Source: Motiliproteus sp048265065 (GTDB lineage: Bacteria; Pseudomonadota; Gammaproteobacteria; Pseudomonadales; Balneatricaceae). Taken from it: DNA of 64,000 nucleotides. The position numbers and the translations under genes are program-made. Location of the stretch: NCBI GenBank assembly GCA_048265065.1, contig JBLXCH010000002.1, forward strand, positions 1-64,000, written 5' to 3'. A model generated the notes under the pieces. The model was not told where the DNA came from. It saw only the letters and a program-made list of their open reading frames with translations, and ran no database searches. Shown one piece after another: positions 1-9,612 of this stretch; within the stretch, counting starts at the first letter, position 1, and each line of letters opens with the position of its first letter.

Positions 1-1945
1 GCATTAACACAGAGCTTGCTTCCTGCCGCGACGACTCACCGAGCACTTTACCCAACGAAGCATTGAATGCACGACGGTTCACTAGCTGCGTTAGGCTGTC
101 GTGGGTTGCTTCCCAAGATAGCCTCTCTTCCTCGCGCCGACGCTCAGCGTCGTCCCTGAATACGAACACCAACCGTTCGTTCTCCCGCCCCTGTCGGATG
201 TGGATCATACTGAGATCAACATCGAAAGCATCGCCGCTGCGATTGCGAAGGGTAACGTACAGGCTGTCGAGATCATCATGAGCAAGAAACCAGTCATGAG
301 TGAGCGCCTGATCTTCGTGCTCAATTCCCACCAGCTCAAAGACATTTGAGCCAATATAGTCCTCGCCGGTGCCCAAAAACCGGCCCGCCGCTTGGTTCGC
401 ATAACGTATGGCCCCGCCGGTATCGGCCATCAACACACCGTCTTGCATTACTCCCAGTATGTTTTCTGCCCTCTGCTGCTCATCCCGCAGTGCATCCTCA
501 ACTTCCAATTCGTGCGAAATATCCCGCACAATCGTAACGGTGCCCATGACCTTTTCAGGCGTTTCAAGAATCGCCGTCATTACCTGACACCAAACCGGTG
601 CGCCTACATTCAAGCCCTGCAAGCGGAAGCGATCACGAAATACCACCTGTCCCTCAAGCGCTTTTTGCCAACCTTCAATCACCGCATCACGGTCATCATC
701 TGCGATGCAATCGAATAAATGGGTACCGCTAAGCGCGGCCAGTTTCAGGCCAATAATGCTCTCGAACACAGGATTCACAAACTCGATACGGCCAAGTACA
801 TCTGCCTGCACAATGCCGATAGGGGCGCCCCGGGTGAGTGATCGGAAAAACGCTTCCCGCTCGGCCAACGAACTAAGAACGTCCTCACGCTCATCCATGA
901 CCAGATTGAATATTTCTGCCACTTGACTGATTTCCGAACCCCCGGAAACCCCCACCGGTTTATTGCGCACACCAAGGTGGCGCTCATGCACTTGCAGCCC
1001 AAGTTCGCCTAAAGGCGCCATCAAACGACGGAAACGCCACATAGCCATCGGAACAACGAGCAAGATCACAACCAACAATATCCAGAGAAACGCATCCTTA
1101 AGGCGAGTAGCGGGAGCATAAGCTTCGCGAGCTGGCCAAACAGCGGCGACAAACCAAGGCACCTCAGACATTTGCTGAACCGACAGGATTATACGTTCAC
1201 CTTTGGCGTTACTGGTTCTGGCTGTCCCCTCAAATCCGCTCATAGCTCGACTTAGCACCGGATTGCTATCACTTACCGGTTGCATAACCTCTCCGGTGCG
1301 GCCGTTGGCCAGTACAATCCCATTGCGGGCTATGATAGTTAGGTAACCGGTTTTGCCTATGCGAAAATTCGAGAGTTCTTCTATGAGGTGCTCACCCGCT
1401 AGTGAAATCGCACCCCCGAGCATGCCAATAAAGCGCTGATGATGATCAAACACTGGAGCAGCCACCATAACAGCGGGCCTGCCTTGATAGTGTGAGCGGT
1501 AGGGTTCGCTAATCTGTGGAGTAAGCTGCCCGGAGATTCGACGGAAGTAGGAGCGATTGCTGATATCCTTCCCAACCATCTTCAGCTCCTTTGGGTGCTC
1601 AGCAATGACTTTACCTTGCGCGTCAATTAGGTAAATACCATCAAACAGGTGCTGCAACGCGGTTTGGCGGCGCATCAAAATTCCTGCGCGCACTTCGAAA
1701 GCTGCCTCGCTCATAGTGAATCCCTGAGCGACGTGGTTTAACGCTTCCAAGCGCTGTGACAGTTTGTCATCCAATTCGCCAGAAACCAGCCGCGCAATGG
1801 TCTCCACCTGATTTGCAGCCTGTTGCTCAAGTTCCGACCTACTAAGAAACGAGCCTGCAAGCGCCACCAGAAGTGCCGTTAAAATGACGACACCCACCAC
1901 AAGAAGCACGGCTCGGTTCACCAAGCTGCCCAGCCAACGACTCAT
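1..1945 (-). CDS. Membrane sensor diguanylate cyclase (Cache-PAS-PAS-GGDEF), 3' part outside window
   Basis: This is a signal-transduction protein expected to make cyclic di-GMP. The minus frame stays open for about 648 codons to the window edge. A transmembrane helix (about residues 10-32) is followed by a periplasmic Cache-like sensor region (to about 280), a second helix (about 285-304), a HAMP-like linker, a PAS domain (about 360-470), a second PAS (about 485-600), and the start of a GGDEF domain (THDSLTQLVNRRAF, about 611 onward). The catalytic GG(D/E)EF loop, and any EAL domain behind it, lie outside the window, so activity cannot be judged. ATG at 1945 was chosen; a GTG two codons upstream, nearer a GGAG, is an alternative. 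It is divergent from exbB and lies left of the suspected join near 4.1 kb, so it may not belong to the same genome as the rest. Confidence 0.85.
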   Translation of the reverse strand, partial: MSRWLGSLVNRAVLLVVGVVILTALLVALAGSFLSRSELEQQAANQVETIARLVSGELDDKLSQRLEALNHVAQGFTMSEAAFEVRAGILMRRQTALQHLFDGIYLIDAQGKVIAEHPKELKMVGKDISNRSYFRRISGQLTPQISEPYRSHYQGRPAVMVAAPVFDHHQRFIGMLGGAISLAGEHLIEELSNFRIGKTGYLTIIARNGIVLANGRTGEVMQPVSDSNPVLSRAMSGFEGTARTSNAKGERIILSVQQMSEVPWFVAAVWPAREAYAPATRLKDAFLWILLVVILLVVPMAMWRFRRLMAPLGELGLQVHERHLGVRNKPVGVSGGSEISQVAEIFNLVMDEREDVLSSLAEREAFFRSLTRGAPIGIVQADVLGRIEFVNPVFESIIGLKLAALSGTHLFDCIADDDRDAVIEGWQKALEGQVVFRDRFRLQGLNVGAPVWCQVMTAILETPEKVMGTVTIVRDISHELEVEDALRDEQQRAENILGVMQDGVLMADTGGAIRYANQAAGRFLGTGEDYIGSNVFELVGIEHEDQALTHDWFLAHDDLDSLYVTLRNRSGDAFDVDLSMIHIRQGRENERLVFVFRDDAERRREEERLSWEATHDSLTQLVNRRAFNASLGKVLGESSRQEASSVLM

Positions 1946-2100
1946 CAGCACAGCAGAGCTACTCCGTTCTGCAGGGATTGAGTGTTAATGGTACGGCCTC
2001 CGGTGTCGAATCAGATCATGCGTGAAGACTGGGCGCAATGGCGACACAAATTCTAACAGAGGCTTGCGGACTAAAGGATTACAGTCCTTGCAATCCGAAT

Positions 2101-2119
2101 GATAATCTTTATTATTCTC
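2101..2119 (+). promoter_or_regulatory. Fur-box-like operator upstream of exbB
   Basis: The 19-mer GATAATCTTTATTATTCTC matches 13 of 19 positions of the classical Fur box GATAATGATAATCATTATC by hand count. It lies 29 bases before the chosen exbB start, between the divergent cyclase and the exbB operon. Fur control is established for TonB-system genes, so the position makes sense. No binding data can be seen here. Confidence 0.5.
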
Positions 2120-2148
2120 ATGATGTTTCAGCAAGAGCGATAACTGGC

Positions 2149-2964
2149 ATGAGCAACTCTCTAGCACCTCTCGATTCCGCACTCACGGACGGCCCTATTA
2201 ACCAGCTACTCGCCATGGGCGGCCCTGTCATGATGGTATTGCTTGTGATGGCAGTTCTGGGCCTCATTACGTTTATTTACCTGATACTCGTGGGCGCGGT
2301 GTACGCTCCGAGATTGTCCAAAAAACTTAAAAATGTGATTACACTTTGGCAACACAGCCCTGCGGACGTAAATCCGCAAGCCATTCGCCAACAAACCAGC
2401 CGCTGGGCGAAACTGAACCCTCTCCATGGCTTAATAACCAACACCATTGAAGCTCGACAAAACCAGCAAGACGACGGGCAGATCCGCGAAACCGTAGCAC
2501 GGGACGCACAGCAAGCTCTTGAGCCCTTTGAAGCCCCCCTTAAAATCATTGAAGTAATCGCTGCTCTGGCGCCATTGCTCGGTTTGCTGGGAACCGTGCT
2601 GGGAATGATGGAAGCATTCAGCGCCATGGCGGCTACGGAAGGCCGAGCAAATGCTTCTCAGTTAAGTGGCGGCATTTACGAAGCTTTGACCACCACCGCA
2701 GCTGGCCTTGTGGTCGCTATTCCATTTGCGGCACTGGCGGCTTGGATTGAGTTCCGGTTAAGACGTATCCATAAGCTTGTTAACAGCAGTTTGGTTACTG
2801 TGCTCACCGCTTCGGCACAAGCCTTTGCCGTGGCAACCGAAGCCGCAAGCGAGGCGACCACTAAAGCGGTCGAGCCTGCCCCCAGCCAATCCCGGCCAAA
2901 GGCACAAGACGAGCCGGAATCAGCATCCCACAGCAGACAGCGGTTCGCCCATGCAACTGGTTGA
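2149..2964 (+). CDS. exbB: ExbB/TolQ/MotA-family proton channel protein
   Basis: ExbB forms the inner-membrane pentameric channel that, with ExbD, uses the proton gradient to energise TonB. The 271-residue protein has three hydrophobic segments: one near the N terminus (MMVLLVMAVLGLITFIYLIL), one around IIEVIAALAPLLGLLGTVLG, and one around LTTTAAGLVVAIPFAALAAW. The last two carry the family's conserved small and Thr residues. The frame is open from 2038, but starting there would translate through the Fur-like box, so ATG 2149 (MSNSLAPLD) is preferred. A polar C-terminal tail of about 50 residues is not conserved. The gene overlaps exbD1 by 14 bases. TolQ or MotA is less likely because two exbD genes and a tonB-like N terminus follow. 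Confidence 0.85.
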   Translation: MSNSLAPLDSALTDGPINQLLAMGGPVMMVLLVMAVLGLITFIYLILVGAVYAPRLSKKLKNVITLWQHSPADVNPQAIRQQTSRWAKLNPLHGLITNTIEARQNQQDDGQIRETVARDAQQALEPFEAPLKIIEVIAALAPLLGLLGTVLGMMEAFSAMAATEGRANASQLSGGIYEALTTTAAGLVVAIPFAALAAWIEFRLRRIHKLVNSSLVTVLTASAQAFAVATEAASEATTKAVEPAPSQSRPKAQDEPESASHSRQRFAHATG

Positions 2965-3346
2965 ACTCAGGCCCAGCCGACCCATTCCAATCCGTATCAC
3001 GCCACTGATTGATGTGGTCTTTATCCTGCTGGTGTTTTTTATGCTGACCAGCAGGTTACTGCCTGTGGATCATCTGGAACTCGCCAATAATACAGACGGC
3101 CGCAGCACCGTAACCGGTGAGCCACTTCCCTTGCTTACGGTTACCAAAGGCGGTGATGTTAGGTGGCAAGAGCGCAATCTACCCGTTAGCGACCTCTTGC
3201 CCGCGCTTCGCAACGCAGGCATTGCTGAAGTAAATCTTACGACTGCACCAGACACCCAACTAAGCCTGTTCACAGCCACTTTGGGTGAATTATCTCAGAG
3301 CGGCATTCAGGCCCACTGGCAACGTGCAACAAAAGAATCCCCATGA
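2951..3346 (+). CDS. exbD: ExbD-family biopolymer transport protein, copy 1
   Basis: ExbD is the single-helix stator partner of ExbB. This 131-residue protein has a short cytoplasmic N terminus, one helix (TPLIDVVFILLVFFML, about residues 17-32) and a periplasmic domain. Asp21 in PLID aligns with the proton-carrying Asp25 of E. coli ExbD, so this copy looks functional. It starts inside the 3' end of exbB and its TGA overlaps the ATG of the second exbD (ATGA), which indicates translational coupling within one operon. Confidence 0.85.
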   Translation: MQLVELRPSRPIPIRITPLIDVVFILLVFFMLTSRLLPVDHLELANNTDGRSTVTGEPLPLLTVTKGGDVRWQERNLPVSDLLPALRNAGIAEVNLTTAPDTQLSLFTATLGELSQSGIQAHWQRATKESP

Positions 3347-3749
3347 CCGAACTGTTTCCACCTCCCTCTACCTCCGGCAAGTCCTTGATGGAGCGTGTAG
3401 AGGATGCGCTTTTACCACTCATCAATCTGGTTTTCCTGTTACTGATGTTTTTTATCGTGGCCGGCCAGCTGGCTGATGACCCTTTACCTGATCTGCCCGC
3501 TACACCCGCAAGCAGCGAGCAACAATCGCCCCATGCAGACCTTATGGTGGACGCTAAAGGAAGCTGGCGAATAGATGGTGAAAGTCTGGATGCACAAACG
3601 CTGCTGCAACGGCTACCGGAACCAGATGCTCAAACCCCGTTGAAAATTGCCGCAGCCAGCAGTCTTAACATGGCAGATTTGGAAAGCCTTTTGCGCACTT
3701 TGGAAAATGGCGGTTACAAAGAAATCCTGCTGTTGACGGAGCCTGAAGC

Positions 3750-3753
<4 letters not shown>
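3343..3753 (+). CDS. ExbD-family protein, copy 2, with Asn in place of the transmembrane Asp
   Basis: This 136-residue protein has the ExbD layout: a cytoplasmic start, one helix (LPLINLVFLLLMFFIVAG) and a periplasmic domain of about 90 residues. The residue matching the essential ExbD/TolR aspartate is Asn28 (PLIN, codon AAT at 3424-3426), whereas copy 1 has Asp. It may therefore act only as a structural partner in an ExbD1/ExbD2 pair; that is inference. It overlaps exbD1 (ATGA), and its stop overlaps the GTG start of the tonB-like frame (GTGA), so the four frames are tightly coupled. Confidence 0.75.
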
Positions 3754-5072
<1,319 letters not shown>

Positions 5073-5107
5073 CCCTTCTTTCTAAGGTATAGAGACCTGC
5101 GGTATCT

Positions 5108-5764
5108 ATGATTCGATTTGATAATGTCAGTATGCGTTATCCCAGTGGCTTTGAAGCACTGAAACAGGTCTCTTTCTCTCTTGAAAAAGGCGAGATGGCA
5201 TTCTTAACGGGCCACTCAGGCGCCGGTAAAAGCACGTTGTTAAAGCTGATTATGCTGATGGAACGAGCCAGCCAAGGGCAGGTCATGGTCGATGGTAACA
5301 ACCTTAATCGCCTGCCCAACCGTCAAATTCCTTATTTGCGACGCCGAATCGGTGTGGTGTTCCAAAACCATCAACTGCTTTTCGATCGAACGGTGTTTGA
5401 TAACGTGGCATTACCGCTGCAAATTTCCGGTTATGATCATCAAGATGCTGGAAGGCGAGTTCGCGCAGCGCTCGATAAAGTCGGCTTGTTGAGTAAAGAA
5501 AAACTAAATCCTGTGTTGCTCTCTAGTGGTGAGCAGCAGCGAGTAGGCATTGCACGGGCCATTGTAAATAAACCGCAATTGCTTCTTGCCGATGAGCCGA
5601 CCGGGAATTTAGATCCACAGTTATCCGCAGAGATTATGGGATTGTTCCAGCAGTTTAATCAGGTCGGTGTCTCTGTGCTTATTGCGAGTCACGATCTTGA
5701 GCTTATTTCTCGCATGTCGCATCGTGTTCTGACCTTGCAAGAAGGGCGAATGCCGAATGTTTAA
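5108..5764 (+). CDS. ftsE: Cell division ATP-binding protein FtsE
   Basis: FtsE is the ATPase of the FtsEX complex, which couples the cytoplasmic divisome to activation of septal peptidoglycan hydrolases. The 218-residue protein is a single ABC domain: Walker A GHSGAGKST (35-43), signature LSSGEQQRVGIARA (138-151), Walker B LLLADEPTGNLD (158-169) and a switch His in ASHDLE. Length is normal. The gene follows ftsY and overlaps ftsX by 8 bases, the classical ftsYEX order. Confidence 0.95.
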   Translation: MIRFDNVSMRYPSGFEALKQVSFSLEKGEMAFLTGHSGAGKSTLLKLIMLMERASQGQVMVDGNNLNRLPNRQIPYLRRRIGVVFQNHQLLFDRTVFDNVALPLQISGYDHQDAGRRVRAALDKVGLLSKEKLNPVLLSSGEQQRVGIARAIVNKPQLLLADEPTGNLDPQLSAEIMGLFQQFNQVGVSVLIASHDLELISRMSHRVLTLQEGRMPNV

Positions 5765-6740
5765 TCGTCCTAAACCCAGTCAAAAGCCACAAAGTGCCAG
5801 TGTTCATCGACTAGATACTCGTGACCATAGCCGTAGTTATGTTAGTAACCATCGACGTATGGCTCAGATCAGCTTGGCTCGGCTTCGCGAAGCACCGTTA
5901 GCAACATTAATGACCTTACTGGTCTTGGCCATAGCGTTAACCTTACCGGGGGTGCTCTATGTTGGTTTAACAAACATCCAAGCGGTTAGTGACCAATGGC
6001 AAGGTAGCAGTCAGATGACTTTGTATCTTGGCCAGCAGCTTTCTGAAACACAAGGGCAAGATTTAGCTGCACAGTTGAGTGCTAATGAGCAGGTTGATAA
6101 AGCAGTTTATTTGTCAAAGGCTGAAGCGCTTGATGAATTCAAACGCTACTCAGGTTTTGCGGATGCTTTAGAGCAATTAGACGTTAACCCGTTGCCCGCC
6201 GCTATTTTGTTAGCGCCAAGCGAAGATTATCAAACCGAGGAACGACTTCGTCCCTTGATTACCCAGCTTAGTGCCATTGATGGCATTGATGATGTGCAAT
6301 TAGATTTGGGCTGGGTGCAACGGCTTCAGGCAATGGCAGCTCTGGCTCAGCGAGTGGTTCTGGTGCTGGCTGTTTTACTGGGGCTGGCGGTGGTACTGGT
6401 GATTGGTAACACCATACGCTTAGAGATCGAAAATCGCCGCGATGAAATTGTGGTCGTAAAGCTTGTCGGTGCTACGGATGCGTTTGTTCAGCGTCCCTTC
6501 CTTTATACCGGGTTCTGGTATGGCTTAGGGGCTGGGCTTTTGGCCTGGGGGTTGATTCAACTAAGTCTGTGGTATTTGGGCGGCGCTATTTATGCTTTAG
6601 TGGGTCTTTATGCAGGAGACTATGCGTTTTCAGGTCTTGGCGTAGTGGCGACTTGTGTGCTTGTTGCAGCAAGCATTTTTATAGGTATCGCCGGTGCTTG
6701 GCTTGCTGTGCTTCGTCACCTTAAGTCAATTGAGCCTTAA
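5757..6740 (+). CDS. ftsX: Cell division protein FtsX (permease-like)
   Basis: FtsX is the membrane partner of FtsE. This 327-residue protein has a cytoplasmic N terminus, a first helix (APLATLMTLLVLAIALTLPG), a large extracytoplasmic domain of about 100 residues, then three helices, the FtsX/MacB-type permease arrangement. The start overlaps the ftsE 3' end, indicating coupled translation. rpoH follows after 181 bases. Confidence 0.92.
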   Translation: MFNRPKPSQKPQSASVHRLDTRDHSRSYVSNHRRMAQISLARLREAPLATLMTLLVLAIALTLPGVLYVGLTNIQAVSDQWQGSSQMTLYLGQQLSETQGQDLAAQLSANEQVDKAVYLSKAEALDEFKRYSGFADALEQLDVNPLPAAILLAPSEDYQTEERLRPLITQLSAIDGIDDVQLDLGWVQRLQAMAALAQRVVLVLAVLLGLAVVLVIGNTIRLEIENRRDEIVVVKLVGATDAFVQRPFLYTGFWYGLGAGLLAWGLIQLSLWYLGGAIYALVGLYAGDYAFSGLGVVATCVLVAASIFIGIAGAWLAVLRHLKSIEP

Positions 6741-6921
6741 TGATTCCTAGTGTATTTTCGTACATCCATTATTAAAGAACCCTAGAAAAAATGGGGGCTT
6801 TTAGCGGTTGCTAGCGTGCTTATCTAGGGCTAAACTACTTCGTTCATTGAAAATCTGTTTTAACTGAACCTTTTGTTGTATTTACCGTCATACGATTGGT
6901 TAAACAGCAACGGAGCAAAAA

Positions 6922-7776
6922 ATGGGAACAAGTCTACAGCCTGTTGATATGCTAAGCCCGGGTCAGAACCTTGAGGCATATATCAATTCAGTCAGCGCTA
7001 TTCCTGTGTTGACCGCTGAGCAGGAAAAAAAGCTAGCAGAACGCTTACACTTTGAGGAAGACCTTGAAGCTGCACGTCTGTTGGTTATGTCACATCTACG
7101 ATTTGTGGTTCATATTGCACGTTCGTACTCGGGTTATGGGCTATCTCAAGCCGATTTAATCCAAGAAGGTAACGTTGGGCTTATGAAGGCGGTGAAGCGC
7201 TTTGACCCGACCGTGGGTGTTCGTCTGGTTTCGTTTGCCGTGCATTGGATCAAAGCAGAAATGCACGAGTTTATTTTACGCAATTGGCGCATTGTTAAAG
7301 TTGCGACGACCAAAGCGCAACGGAAATTGTTTTTTAACTTACGCAGCGCTAAGAAAACACTCTCATGGTTAACTAATGATGAAGTGACAGCCGTTGCCGG
7401 TGATTTAGGGGTAGAGGCAAAAACAGTTCGTGAAATGGAGCGTCGCCTGACGGCTCAAGATGCAGCTTTTGATGGCGGTGTTGACGACGACGATGATGAA
7501 GCTTACAAGTCACCCGCTCATTACTTAGAAGATAAGCGCAACGACCCAGCAATAATGCTTGAAGATGAGCAATGGGAAGCTGATTCTAACCAGCGCTTAC
7601 AAGTCGCAATGTCTACCTTGGATGAACGTAGTCGTAATATTTTGGTGCAGCGTTGGTTGAGCGAAGAAAAATCCACCTTGCATGAATTAGCCGCTGAATA
7701 TGAAGTCTCTGCGGAGCGTATTCGACAGCTAGAAAAGAATGCTATGAAAAAAGTTCGTGGCCTTTTGGACGCTTAA
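6922..7776 (+). CDS. rpoH: RNA polymerase sigma-32 factor (heat shock)
   Basis: RpoH directs RNA polymerase to heat-shock promoters. The 284-residue protein has sigma region 2 (about 50-120), the diagnostic RpoH box QRKLFFNLR (133-141), and a region 4 helix-turn-helix near the C terminus (AAEYEVSAERIRQLEKNAMK). ATG 6922 has an upstream GGAG (6912-6915). In the 181-base leader, GAACCT (6866-6871) and TCATA (6888-6892) are separated by 16 bases, resembling a weak sigma-E promoter, which would fit known rpoH control in E. coli but is speculative here. A strong terminator follows. hslVU in this window is a likely target. Confidence 0.96.
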   Translation: MGTSLQPVDMLSPGQNLEAYINSVSAIPVLTAEQEKKLAERLHFEEDLEAARLLVMSHLRFVVHIARSYSGYGLSQADLIQEGNVGLMKAVKRFDPTVGVRLVSFAVHWIKAEMHEFILRNWRIVKVATTKAQRKLFFNLRSAKKTLSWLTNDEVTAVAGDLGVEAKTVREMERRLTAQDAAFDGGVDDDDDEAYKSPAHYLEDKRNDPAIMLEDEQWEADSNQRLQVAMSTLDERSRNILVQRWLSEEKSTLHELAAEYEVSAERIRQLEKNAMKKVRGLLDA

Positions 7777-7796
7777 TGCTTGTGATTCTTACGCAA

Positions 7797-7821
7797 AACG
7801 CCGGGTTATCCCGGCGTTTTT
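7797..7821 (+). terminator. Intrinsic terminator after rpoH
   Basis: A perfect 9-bp stem (AACGCCGGG / CCCGGCGTT) with a TTAT loop is followed by a T run. It begins about 20 bases after the rpoH stop and separates rpoH from the DUF423 gene. Confidence 0.93.
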
Positions 7822-7845
7822 CTTTGTGGGGATAGAAAAACAGCG

Positions 7846-8241
7846 ATGAGACCCCATATACTTTTTGCCATTGCGGCGTTGCTTGGTGGGCTCGCCGTTT
7901 TGCTGGGTGCTTTTGGTGCGCATGGCTTAAAGGCAATCTTCACCACAGCAGAGTTGGCTACCTATAAAACAGCTACTGATTATTTGATGTATCATGCGCT
8001 GGCATTATTGGGCGTTGCAGCGATGTGGCGACAAGTGACGCATCCTAATAGCTTTATGTGGGTGTCATTCATCATGTTGCTAGGTATCGCGCTTTTTTCA
8101 GGCAGTCTCTATCTATTGTTATTTACAGGACTGCGCTGGGTTGCCTGGCTGACGCCTTTTGGTGGTTTATTATTGGTGTTTGCGTGGCTGTTATTAGCGT
8201 GGCAAGGGCTGAGAATGTGTAAAAGGATTGATGAGACGTAA
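7846..8241 (+). CDS. DUF423 (YgdD-family) small membrane protein
   Basis: This 131-residue inner-membrane protein of unknown function has about four hydrophobic helices. It carries the family's hallmark start (ALLGGLAVLLGAFGAHGLK) with an early GAFGAHGL motif. It lies just after the rpoH terminator and only 3 bases before thiS, so it may share a transcript with the thiamine genes; no functional link is implied. The family assignment is firm, the role unknown. Confidence 0.85.
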   Translation: MRPHILFAIAALLGGLAVLLGAFGAHGLKAIFTTAELATYKTATDYLMYHALALLGVAAMWRQVTHPNSFMWVSFIMLLGIALFSGSLYLLLFTGLRWVAWLTPFGGLLLVFAWLLLAWQGLRMCKRIDET

Positions 8242-8244
8242 TCC

Positions 8245-8448
8245 ATGATCGAAATTATTTTAAACGGTGAAACCCACGAGGTTGCATCGCAGACAACGGT
8301 TTCAGACTTGCTCGAATCCTTAGGTATGGCCGGTAAGCGCCTTGCGATTGAATATAATCGGGAAATATTACCTAAGAGTCAGCATGCTGAAACTTTATTA
8401 AAAGCTCAGGATCGGGTGGAGATTGTTCACGCGATTGGTGGTGGTTGA
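8245..8448 (+). CDS. thiS: Thiamine biosynthesis sulfur carrier protein ThiS
   Basis: ThiS is a ubiquitin-like carrier whose C-terminal Gly-Gly is adenylylated and thiocarboxylated to supply sulfur for the thiazole ring of thiamine. The 67-residue protein ends in AIGGG, so the reactive tail is intact. It lies 45 bases before thiG, its reaction partner. No TPP riboswitch was seen in front of the pair. Confidence 0.93.
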   Translation: MIEIILNGETHEVASQTTVSDLLESLGMAGKRLAIEYNREILPKSQHAETLLKAQDRVEIVHAIGGG

Positions 8449-8493
8449 GCCGAAGCTTAACCCCAAAGACGATAAGATCTAGAGACATGATTT

Positions 8494-9474
8494 ATGACTG
8501 ATACAGTAAAGCCTTTTCAGGATAGCCCGTTAATTATTGCCGGCATGGAGTTTAAATCTCGCTTGTTAGTGGGTACGGGTAAATACAAAGACATGGATGA
8601 ATCTCGAGATGCGATTGCCGCTAGTGGTGCAGAAATTGTCACCGTTGCTGTGCGTCGTACTAACCTTGGGCAAAATCCTGATGAGCCGAATCTATTGGAT
8701 GTCATCACTCCTGAAAAATATACTATGCTGCCAAATACTGCTGGCTGTTATAACGCTGTTGATGCTGTTCGCACCTGCAAGTTAGCGCGTGAATTATTAG
8801 ACGGGCATGACCTCGTAAAGTTGGAAGTGCTTGGTGATCAGAAAACCTTGTTTCCCAACGTGACCGAAACATTAAAAGCGGCTCGTGAATTAGTCGATGA
8901 TGGTTTTAAAGTCATGGTTTATACCAGCGACGATCCTATTATTGCTAAAGAGCTTGAAGATATGGGCTGTGTTGCGGTAATGCCATTAGGGTCGTTGATT
9001 GGTTCAGGTTTGGGTATTCGTAACCCCTACAACATTCAATTGATTATTGAAAATGCGAACGTTCCTATTCTTGTTGATGCTGGTGTCGGTTGTGCCTCGG
9101 ATGCTGCGATTGCAATGGAGCTTGGTTGTGACGGTGTGTTGATGAATACCGCAATCGCTGCCGCAAAGAACCCAATTCTGATGGCGTCGGCGATGAGAAA
9201 GGCCATTGAGGCGGGGCGCGAGTCGTTNNNNNNNNNNNNNNNNNNNNNNNNNNNNNNNNNNNNNNNNNNNNNNNNNNNNNNNNNNNNNNNNNNNNNNNNN
9301 NNNNNNNNNNNNNNNNNNNNNNNNNNNGCAATCGCTGCCGCAAAGAACCCAATTCTGATGGCGTCGGCGATGAGAAAGGCCATTGAGGCGGGGCGCGAGT
9401 CGTTTCTTGCGGGAAGAATGCCGATTAAGCGTTATGCGAGTGCGTCTTCGCCACTTGCGGGCACCATTGTGTAA
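8494..9474 (+). CDS. thiG: Thiazole synthase ThiG, interrupted by an assembly gap
   Basis: ThiG condenses deoxyxylulose phosphate, dehydroglycine and the ThiS thiocarboxylate into thiazole phosphate. Family sequence is visible throughout (the start MEFKSRLLVGTGKY, then VRRTNLG, VLVDAGVG-type barrel strands, and the C terminus SSPLAGTIV). The frame is broken artificially: 100 N at 9228-9327 are flanked by identical 77-base copies. Removing one copy and the Ns gives a continuous protein of about 267 residues, the usual family size. The gene itself is therefore probably intact. Confidence 0.93.
   Translation: MTDTVKPFQDSPLIIAGMEFKSRLLVGTGKYKDMDESRDAIAASGAEIVTVAVRRTNLGQNPDEPNLLDVITPEKYTMLPNTAGCYNAVDAVRTCKLARELLDGHDLVKLEVLGDQKTLFPNVTETLKAARELVDDGFKVMVYTSDDPIIAKELEDMGCVAVMPLGSLIGSGLGIRNPYNIQLIIENANVPILVDAGVGCASDAAIAMELGCDGVLMNTAIAAAKNPILMASAMRKAIEAGRESXXXXXXXXXXXXXXXXXXXXXXXXXXXXXXXXXXAIAAAKNPILMASAMRKAIEAGRESFLAGRMPIKRYASASSPLAGTIV
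9151..9404 (+). repeat. 77-base perfect direct duplication around a 100-N scaffold gap (artefact)
   Basis: Bases 9151-9227 and 9328-9404 are identical and encode the same 25 residues of ThiG. Between them are exactly 100 N. The two contig ends overlap and were not merged; 77 is a common k-mer size for short-read assemblers. Not a biological repeat. Confidence 0.95.
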
Positions 9475-9550
9475 TTATGCTTAGGCTCGTCGTTGTCTCT
9501 AGAATCATCGCATTTTGGACCGTCGCGCTACGATAATTAAAGCAAAAACT

Positions 9551-9574
9551 GCGGGTTATTATGCCCGCTTTTTT
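9551..9574 (+). terminator. Intrinsic terminator after thiG
   Basis: GCGGG (9551-9555) pairs with CCCGC (9564-9568) around an 8-base loop, followed by six T. It lies about 75 bases after the thiG stop and before gshA. Confidence 0.8.
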
Positions 9575-9612
9575 ATTATTAGTGATTTGCTATCAAGCCG
9601 TTAGGTGGGTTT

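Noticed and set aside
9151..9404. Real tandem duplication inside thiG
   Set aside because: The copy is exactly 77 bases, is separated by exactly 100 N, and duplicates a region a normal ThiG has once.
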